Part shown: piece by piece, positions 1-4,995 of the stretch | Layout of the letters: each line of letters starts with the position of its first letter | Numbering within the stretch: the stretch's first letter is position 1 | Assembly (NCBI GenBank): GCA_024640665.1 | Contig: JAHEEO010000184.1 | Location: forward strand, 1-6,277 | Reading direction: 5' to 3' | Source: Rhodospirillales bacterium | GTDB lineage: Bacteria > Pseudomonadota > Gammaproteobacteria > Steroidobacterales > Rariloculaceae | DNA length: 6,277 bases | Program-made: the position numbers and the translations under genes | Notes under the pieces: generated by a model | What the model saw: only the letters and a program-made list of their open reading frames with translations | Database searches by the model: none | What the model was told of the DNA's origin: nothing

Positions 1-18
1 AATGATAGAAATTCGCAT
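1..18 (-). CDS. 5' end of a divergent leftward gene (partial, six codons)
   Basis: Read on the minus strand, an ATG at 18-16 opens the codons for MRISII and runs off the left edge. A strong Shine-Dalgarno (AGGGGG on the minus strand, forward 25-30) sits six bases upstream, which is why I favour this start over an in-frame ATG at 51-49 that has no clear ribosome site. The peptide resembles the first beta strand of many Rossmann-fold enzymes (MRISIIG..), but six residues cannot identify a family. It could also be chance. The rest of the gene is outside the window. Confidence 0.45.
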
Positions 19-24
19 CGCGGT

Positions 25-31
25 CCCCCTT
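25..31 (-). promoter_or_regulatory. Ribosome binding site of the divergent leftward gene
   Basis: The minus strand reads AAGGGGG here, followed by a six-base spacer (24-19) and ATG at 18. This is near-ideal Shine-Dalgarno geometry and is the main evidence that a leftward gene begins at the window edge. Confidence 0.45.
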
Positions 32-61
32 AATGTCGTCAGTATAGCCATCCCGATAAGT

Positions 62-91
62 GCGCCGCGAGCCCGGCCGAACTCGCGGCGC
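62..91. repeat. Perfect 10-bp GC-rich inverted repeat in the divergent intergenic region
   Basis: The arm GCGCCGCGAG at 62-71 is exactly reverse-complemented by CTCGCGGCGC at 82-91, with a 10-base spacer (72-81). No T-tract follows on either strand, so it does not look like an intrinsic terminator. Its place between two divergent genes fits an operator for a dimeric regulator or an RNA/DNA hairpin. The function is inferred, and GC-rich DNA makes such palindromes somewhat more likely by chance. Confidence 0.5.
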
Positions 92-160
92 CGAGCGTTG
101 GCGCCTTCGCAGCGGCAACCGCGGCTGCTGCGAATTTCCGCGTTTGTCGAGCGGTACATA

Positions 161-166
161 TATAAT
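161..166 (+). promoter_or_regulatory. Candidate -10 element of the four-gene operon
   Basis: The hexamer TATAAT matches the sigma-70 -10 consensus exactly and lies in a local AT-rich patch (156-174) of otherwise GC-rich DNA. It is about 78 bases before the first start codon, predicting a leader of roughly 70 bases. No good -35 is present at 16-18 bp spacing: TTTCCG at 135-140 is too far and TTGTCG at 144-149 is too close. It also lacks an extended TGn. The promoter is therefore plausible but may need an activator. Confidence 0.45.
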
Positions 167-230
167 GAACTATTCGGCAGCGAATTCGGCGCCAAGTCAG
201 TTATTGTGAGTTTTTCGCTAACGTAGGTTT

Positions 231-235
231 AGGAG
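231..235 (+). promoter_or_regulatory. Ribosome binding site for the MBL-fold gene
   Basis: AGGAG lies eight bases before the GTG at 244. It supports that GTG over the in-frame ATG at 271, which would also remove the twin-arginine pair. Confidence 0.7.
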
Positions 236-243
236 CAGCCAGA

Positions 244-1212
244 GTGGCATTGCAGTCTCGCAGACAAGTAATGCGTGCAGCCATGCACGGCGCGGCGGGC
301 TTGTGTTTGGCGCCGCTGGCTTCCCGTGTTGCTCCGGTGTACGCGCAAAGTGCTGCGCCGGCGTTCGATGCCGTGACACTATCAGAACGCCTTTATTTAT
401 TGACGTCTGCCGGTCAGGCAAACGTTGTCGCACAGACGCAGCCCGATGGTGTTGTCCTCGTTGACGGCGCGGCGGCGAATGTCGCCGAGGCGTTGCTGGA
501 TACGGTGGCTGGTTTACCGGCGAGCGGGGCTATTCACTCGTTATTCAATACGCATTGGCACCCGCAACAAACCGGCCTTAATGAACGCCTCGGCGCGGAG
601 GGCGCGACGATTATCGCGCATGAAAATACCCGCTTGTGGCTGACGACCGATATCACATACCCATGGGACGATCAGTCGTTCGCGCCGTTGTCGAAGGCGG
701 CGCAGCCGAATCTATCTTTTTATGACACTGGCGAACTGAATTCGCAGGTGCGTTACGGGTATTTGCGGCATGCGGCGCATACCGATGGTGATATGTACGT
801 GCAGTTTCCCGAAGCGAACGTGCTGGTGGTTGGCGACACGGTATCCGGTGCAGGCTGGCCATTCGTGGACTGGTGGACTGGCGGGTGGATTGGCGGCATT
901 GTCGGAAATCTCGAACTGCTGCTCGATTTAACGGATGCCCAGACGCGCGTCGTGCCCGCACGGGGCCGTGTGCTCAGCCGGGCCGATCTGCAATCACAGT
1001 ATGAGATGTACAATATTGTCTATGAGCGTTTGTCGCGCATGCTGAACAGCGGCCGGGGTCCGGACGAAGCCGTGGCAGCAAAGCCAACTGAGGAATTCGA
1101 CGCAATAATGGGTCCGCCAGACGAATTTGTTAGACGTGCCTTTGAGAGTCTCTGGGCATACTTGACACCGGATGCTGCATTGCCGCGGCGACAGTGGGGA
1201 GTTTTTGCGTGA
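244..1212 (+). CDS. Tat-exported metallo-beta-lactamase-fold protein with an altered metal site
   Basis: A 322-residue protein starting at GTG. The N-terminus has SRRQVM (R6, R7) and a hydrophobic stretch ending in a VYA|Q-type cleavage site near residue 34, indicating Tat export to the periplasm. The MBL fold is suggested by strand-turn DGVVLVDG (68-75), the metal loop NTHWHPQQTG (102-111), H179 in HTDGD and D198 in VVGD. Only part of the usual metal set remains. H104, H106 and H179 (site 1) and D198 are present, but the Asp and His of HxHxDH are Q108 and Q109, and the PGHG loop is PARG (R240). It may bind a single metal or have lost hydrolase activity. A Trp/Gly-rich stretch lies at 205-218. 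It is the first gene of the operon and overlaps the next by 4 nt. The substrate is unknown. Fold assignment is firm; calling it a beta-lactamase would be unsupported. Confidence 0.88.
   Translation: MALQSRRQVMRAAMHGAAGLCLAPLASRVAPVYAQSAAPAFDAVTLSERLYLLTSAGQANVVAQTQPDGVVLVDGAAANVAEALLDTVAGLPASGAIHSLFNTHWHPQQTGLNERLGAEGATIIAHENTRLWLTTDITYPWDDQSFAPLSKAAQPNLSFYDTGELNSQVRYGYLRHAAHTDGDMYVQFPEANVLVVGDTVSGAGWPFVDWWTGGWIGGIVGNLELLLDLTDAQTRVVPARGRVLSRADLQSQYEMYNIVYERLSRMLNSGRGPDEAVAAKPTEEFDAIMGPPDEFVRRAFESLWAYLTPDAALPRRQWGVFA
1196..1201 (+). promoter_or_regulatory. Ribosome binding site deciding the cytochrome start
   Basis: GGGGAG lies inside the end of the MBL-fold gene, seven bases before the GTG at 1209. 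That GTG shares bases with the upstream stop codon (GTGA), a classic translational-coupling arrangement. The upstream in-frame GTG at 1194 has no such site and would overlap it. Confidence 0.6.
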
Positions 1213-3659
1213 TCGGACGTAATGCCAGCTTGCACGTGCTAAAGGTCGCATTTTTCGCGGCGGGTGCGAGTCTCGCCGCAGGCTGCGGGCAAGGCGGCGG
1301 CAATGATGCGGCGCGCTTAGCGGCCGATGCGGATCAGCAGTGGGCTATGGTCGAGCGCTATTGCATCGATTGCCACAACAGCGCCGAGTATGCCGGTGAG
1401 CTGTCGTTCGATAGTCTTGGCCCGCAAGATATCGGTGAGCATGCCGAACTGTTCGAAAGGGCCGTGCGCAAGCTGCGCGGGCGGCTCATGCCGCCACCCA
1501 CGGAACCACAGCCTGAAGAGGCCGCTGTATTTTCGTTCGTTTCTTGGCTCGAAGGAACGCTCGATGCGGCGGCTGGAATGAAACATATTCCCGAGCAAGT
1601 CGTATTGCACCGGCTCAATCGCAAAGAATATGCCAATGCGGTTCGCGATTTGTTGGCGGTCGATATCGATTCGGCAGAGTTGCTACCTCAGGACGACAGG
1701 GCCAACGGCTTCGACAATATTGCGCGTGCATTGCAGGTATCTCCGTCGTTTATCGAGCAATACATTATTGCTGCGCGCAGCGTTGCGTTGCGAGCGGTAG
1801 GTCGTCCCGATGCGCGTCCCGGCAGTCAGACTTACAACGCAGCGCCGGGGATGCAGCACACACATATCAAGGGTCTGCCGCTGGGTACGCGTGGCGGAAT
1901 TGTCGCCGAACACGTTTTCCCTTCGGATGGTGAATACGTCATCGATATCGCCGACGTTGCCCGCCATATTTGGGGTAACGACATGGAATTCGAGAATTCG
2001 CTGGTCGTAACGCTCGATGGCAAGCTGTTGTACGAAACCGTGGTCGGCGGCGAAGCAGACATGAAGCGATTCGATCAGGTTCATGACGGCGCCCTCGATG
2101 CAATCAACTCGCGGCTGAAGAATATTCGCTTTAATGCCACTGCGGGTCCGCACAAGGTTGGGGTCACGTTTCGGCGCCGCACGTTTGCGGAATCTGACGA
2201 CAGGCTGCAGATGTTTTTGCCCGGCGGCGGCCAGGATCGTGTGTACCGGATCAGTTCGTTTCAGGTCAGCGGTCCATACAACCCCACTGGGCTCAGCAAC
2301 ACGCCGAGCCGTGAAAGAATTTTCAGCTGTCATCCAAATAACGGCGACGACGAACAACTGTGCGCAGATGAGATTATTTCAAGAATCGGAGCGCAGGCTT
2401 ATCGTCGCCCGTTGTCTGAAGCTGACCTTGCCGAAATTTTGCAGTATTTCAATGACGGTTTGGCCGACAACGGCTTCGAAGAAGGCATCCGCAGTGCAAT
2501 TACCGGCATATTGGCCAGCCCGTTTTTCCTTTACCGGGGCGAGCGAATTCCGGAGGGCTTAAGTCCCGGCGAGTCTTACGCGATCGGTGACTTGGAGCTC
2601 GCCTCGAAGCTGTCGTTCTTTTTGTGGAATACCATTCCTGACGACGAACTCGTGGATTTGGCCGTTCGTGGTGAACTTGGCAACGATGCCGTGTTGAAGC
2701 AGCAAGTGGACCGGATGCTGGCTGATCCGCGCGCTAGTTCGCTGGGTAGTAATTTCGTCTACCAGTGGCTCGATCTGCAGCGCTTGGACGAGGTCGTGCC
2801 GGACCAGGCCGTGTTTCCTTATGCCTCTGGAAACGGTGATCCTCGGGCAGGGTTTCTTATGGAAGTGGCGTTATTTGCGCAGAGTATTTTCGATGCGGAC
2901 CGCAGCGTCGTCGATTTGATGACGGCCGATCACACCTACGTAAACGAACGCGTTGCGCTGCACTATGGAATCCGCAGCGTGAAAGGAGAGCGCTTTCAGC
3001 GTGTTGAATTGGAACAGTCCGCTCGATGGGGGCTGTTGGGCAAAGGCGCGGTGTTAATGGCGGCAGCCTATCCAAACCGCACGTCGCCGGTTTTGCGCGG
3101 TGCGTTCATTTTAGAGCACATCAGCGGCACGCCGCCGGCAGCACCGCCACCCAATGTCGAGAATTTGCCCGAAGGTGACATTGGTACGACGAAGGCGCGG
3201 ACAGTTCGAGATTTGATGGCTTTGCATCGCGAAAACCCTGTGTGTGCATCATGTCACGCTGTAATGGATCCCTTGGGTTTCGCGCTGGAGAACTTTGATG
3301 CCACAGGCGCTTGGCGCGACCGTGACCGCTATGCTGGCACGCTGATCGATGCATCGGGAGAACTACCTGATGGAACGGCAATCACTGGGCCGGATGACTT
3401 GCGCGAGGCATTGGTGCGCAACCCAGAACAATTCGTGCAGACCTTTACAGAAGGATTGATGACATACGCGCTTGGCCGAGTCATTGCTTACTATGACATG
3501 CCTAGTGTACGGCGCATCGTCCGACGTGCCGCTGAAGACAATTATCGGTTCTCATCATTGGTATGGGGAATCGTGAATAGTGAACAGTTCAGAATGCGCC
3601 GAGTGCCTGAACGGCCTGAGACACAAATCACGGCGCAGAATGCGTCGGATGCCTTATAG
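1209..3659 (+). CDS. Two-haem c-type cytochrome lipoprotein, DUF1587/1595/1592/1588/1585 family
   Basis: I place the start at GTG 1209 (816 residues); GTG 1194 would add five. The signal peptide ends in LAAGC, so Cys26 is probably lipidated and the protein membrane-anchored on the periplasmic side. Domains in order: a planctomycete-type cytochrome c segment with CIDCH at 52-56 and a possible distal Met in LMPPP (94); DUF1587 from LHRLNRKEY (about 133-195); a beta-rich, carbohydrate-binding-module-like region (about 230-370); DUF1595 (about 387-445, YRRPLSEAD); DUF1592 (about 456-590, SKLSFFLWNTIPDDEL); DUF1588 (about 605-705) with a second haem motif, CASCH at 679-683; and DUF1585 to about 797. 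The length and order look complete. These families commonly pair with DUF1552 proteins like the next gene. An electron-transfer or oxidoreductase role is inferred from the haem motifs; the substrate is unknown. C374 and C385 could form a disulfide. Confidence 0.93.
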   Translation: MIGRNASLHVLKVAFFAAGASLAAGCGQGGGNDAARLAADADQQWAMVERYCIDCHNSAEYAGELSFDSLGPQDIGEHAELFERAVRKLRGRLMPPPTEPQPEEAAVFSFVSWLEGTLDAAAGMKHIPEQVVLHRLNRKEYANAVRDLLAVDIDSAELLPQDDRANGFDNIARALQVSPSFIEQYIIAARSVALRAVGRPDARPGSQTYNAAPGMQHTHIKGLPLGTRGGIVAEHVFPSDGEYVIDIADVARHIWGNDMEFENSLVVTLDGKLLYETVVGGEADMKRFDQVHDGALDAINSRLKNIRFNATAGPHKVGVTFRRRTFAESDDRLQMFLPGGGQDRVYRISSFQVSGPYNPTGLSNTPSRERIFSCHPNNGDDEQLCADEIISRIGAQAYRRPLSEADLAEILQYFNDGLADNGFEEGIRSAITGILASPFFLYRGERIPEGLSPGESYAIGDLELASKLSFFLWNTIPDDELVDLAVRGELGNDAVLKQQVDRMLADPRASSLGSNFVYQWLDLQRLDEVVPDQAVFPYASGNGDPRAGFLMEVALFAQSIFDADRSVVDLMTADHTYVNERVALHYGIRSVKGERFQRVELEQSARWGLLGKGAVLMAAAYPNRTSPVLRGAFILEHISGTPPAAPPPNVENLPEGDIGTTKARTVRDLMALHRENPVCASCHAVMDPLGFALENFDATGAWRDRDRYAGTLIDASGELPDGTAITGPDDLREALVRNPEQFVQTFTEGLMTYALGRVIAYYDMPSVRRIVRRAAEDNYRFSSLVWGIVNSEQFRMRRVPERPETQITAQNASDAL

Positions 3660-3674
3660 AATTATTTGGAGATC

Positions 3675-3692
3675 CATATCCAGCGAGATATG
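3675..3692 (+). repeat. Small inverted repeat before the DUF1552 ribosome site
   Basis: CATATC (3675-3680) and GATATG (3687-3692) are reverse complements with a six-base loop, ending one base before the Shine-Dalgarno. It has no T-tract, so it is not an obvious terminator. A weak mRNA hairpin affecting translation of the next gene is possible, but a six-bp AT-rich stem may be chance. Confidence 0.25.
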
Positions 3693-3693
3693 T

Positions 3694-3699
3694 GAGGAG
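3694..3699 (+). promoter_or_regulatory. Ribosome binding site for the DUF1552 gene
   Basis: GAGGAG (extending to AGGAGA at 3695-3700) lies seven bases before the ATG at 3707, the strongest Shine-Dalgarno in the operon and the only one paired with ATG. This gene can therefore be translated independently of its upstream neighbour. Confidence 0.75.
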
Positions 3700-3706
3700 A
3701 TAGCAG

Positions 3707-4993
3707 ATGTACATTACTAAGAAACATCTTTCGCGCCGCACCGTTCTGCAGGGCGTAGGCGCCTCCGTCGCTCTGCCACTTCTGGATGCGATGAATCCAG
3801 CGGCAGTCGCTTGGGCGCAAACCGCTGCGGGGTCAACGCCGCAGCGGATGGCATTCGTGGGCTTTCCGCATGGTGCCATCATGAGCGAATGGTCGCCGAA
3901 GCAAGCTGGCACAAACTTCGAGATGTCGCCGATCCTTGCGCCATTAGAACCCTATCGAGAATACCTCACCATTGTATCGGGACTGCGCAATAAGCCGGCC
4001 GAAAGCCCGGAGCCGCATGGTCTTATCGAGCGCACATGGCTCAGTTGTGTTGCGCCGGAAGACGCAGGCGTGATTGCGGCAGACGCAGGCGTGACAGCAG
4101 ACCAGATGGCGGTGCGATTCATTGGTCAGGAAACGCGCCTGCCATCGCTCGAATTGACGACGGCTTTGCGCGGCGCGCAGCTCGCGTGGAGAACGCCGAA
4201 GCAATCGTTACCGCAAGAAGTCAATCCTCGTTCGGTGTTTTACAAACTGTTCGGGCAGGGTGATACCGATGCTGAACGCCAAGCCATACTGAATGAGACT
4301 GGCAGTATTCTCGACCGCGTGAAGTCGCAGGCCAGTCGGCTGCAGGCCAGCCTCGGCGTGCCGGACCGCGTCGTAGTCAGCGACTACTTGGATTCAGTGC
4401 GCGAAATTGAACGTCGCGTGCAGATGAGCGCGGAGCAGGACACGAGTGCGTTGGCCATTCCGGATGCGCCAGTTGGAGTGCCCAATGATATTGATGGACA
4501 CCTGAAGCTGATGTTCGATTTGATGGGTTTGGCGTTTCAGGCGGATCTCACCCGGGTTATTACATTCTCCATGGATCGCGAAGCGAGCATGCGAACCTAT
4601 AACAACTTGGGTATTTCTGAGGCGTTTCATCCGCTGTCGCATCATGGCAATAATCCGACCAAACAAGAACGCTTGGTAAGAATTCAAAATTACCATACGA
4701 AAATGTTTGCTGGCTTCATTGCGCATCTTGCAGCGACCCAAGAAGGTGATGGGTCTGTGCTTGATCATTCGACAATCTTGTTCGGTAGCAACATGAGTAA
4801 TAGCGATCGGCATAATAATGATCCGTTGCCGTCGGCGATATTGGGTCGCGCGCATGGCCGTATCAAGGGTGGGCAACACTTGAGCTATCCGCAAGACACG
4901 CGCTTTGCCGATTTGTTGTTGACGCTGTTTGATCGAACGCAGATTCCCGTCGAATCTATCGGCGATAGTGGCGGAATTTTGTCCGAGGTTTAG
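3707..4993 (+). CDS. Tat-exported DUF1552 (HXXSHH) protein
   Basis: A 428-residue protein, about full length for the family. The N-terminus has a clear twin-arginine signal, SRRTVLQG (R10, R11), a hydrophobic core and an AWA|Q cleavage site near residue 37, so it is exported folded to the periplasm. The family signature is HPLSHH at 308-313. Other family-like stretches are FPHGAIMSEWSP (53-64), the HGLIERTWLS region (104-113) and the C-terminal run from DHSTILFGSNMS (353-364) through IKGGQHLSYP to GDSGGILSEV. The motif is rich in potential metal ligands, but no reaction is established. It follows the cytochrome gene by 47 nt, and such pairs recur in planctomycetes and proteobacteria, so a functional partnership is likely. 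One local oddity is a seven-residue duplication at 118-131. Confidence 0.93.
   Translation: MYITKKHLSRRTVLQGVGASVALPLLDAMNPAAVAWAQTAAGSTPQRMAFVGFPHGAIMSEWSPKQAGTNFEMSPILAPLEPYREYLTIVSGLRNKPAESPEPHGLIERTWLSCVAPEDAGVIAADAGVTADQMAVRFIGQETRLPSLELTTALRGAQLAWRTPKQSLPQEVNPRSVFYKLFGQGDTDAERQAILNETGSILDRVKSQASRLQASLGVPDRVVVSDYLDSVREIERRVQMSAEQDTSALAIPDAPVGVPNDIDGHLKLMFDLMGLAFQADLTRVITFSMDREASMRTYNNLGISEAFHPLSHHGNNPTKQERLVRIQNYHTKMFAGFIAHLAATQEGDGSVLDHSTILFGSNMSNSDRHNNDPLPSAILGRAHGRIKGGQHLSYPQDTRFADLLLTLFDRTQIPVESIGDSGGILSEV
4060..4094 (+). repeat. 21-bp-period tandem duplication inside the DUF1552 gene
   Basis: AGACGCAGGCGTGA occurs at 4060-4073 and again at 4081-4094, exactly 21 bases apart. In protein this gives EDAGVIA followed by ADAGVTA (residues 118-131). 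The seven-codon period keeps the frame, consistent with a slippage or recombination duplication that lengthens one loop. Confidence 0.6.
4983..4988 (+). promoter_or_regulatory. Ribosome binding site for the ankyrin gene
   Basis: CCGAGG, with core GAGG at 4985-4988, lies within the last codons of the DUF1552 gene. It is seven bases from GTG 4996 but only four from GTG 4993, so 4996 is preferred. The difference is one residue. Confidence 0.5.
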
Positions 4994-4995
4994 TG

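Noticed and set aside
62..91. Intrinsic terminator for an upstream gene
   Set aside because: The stem is strong, but no run of T follows on either strand, and no gene is seen ending just before it.
2..226. Rightward 74-codon frame ending shortly before the MBL-fold gene
   Set aside because: Its sequence is basic and low in domain-like features, there is no ribosome site visible before it, and it runs through the palindrome and the candidate promoter. Intergenic DNA explains it better.
244..1212. Annotation as a beta-lactamase or glyoxalase II
   Set aside because: Key ligands of both families are missing (Q108, Q109, R240), so only the fold can be supported.
1683..2357. 224-codon minus-strand frame
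   Set aside because: It lies entirely opposite the cytochrome gene, whose domains are continuous there. The translation has no recognisable family pattern and is typical of an antisense shadow in GC-rich DNA.
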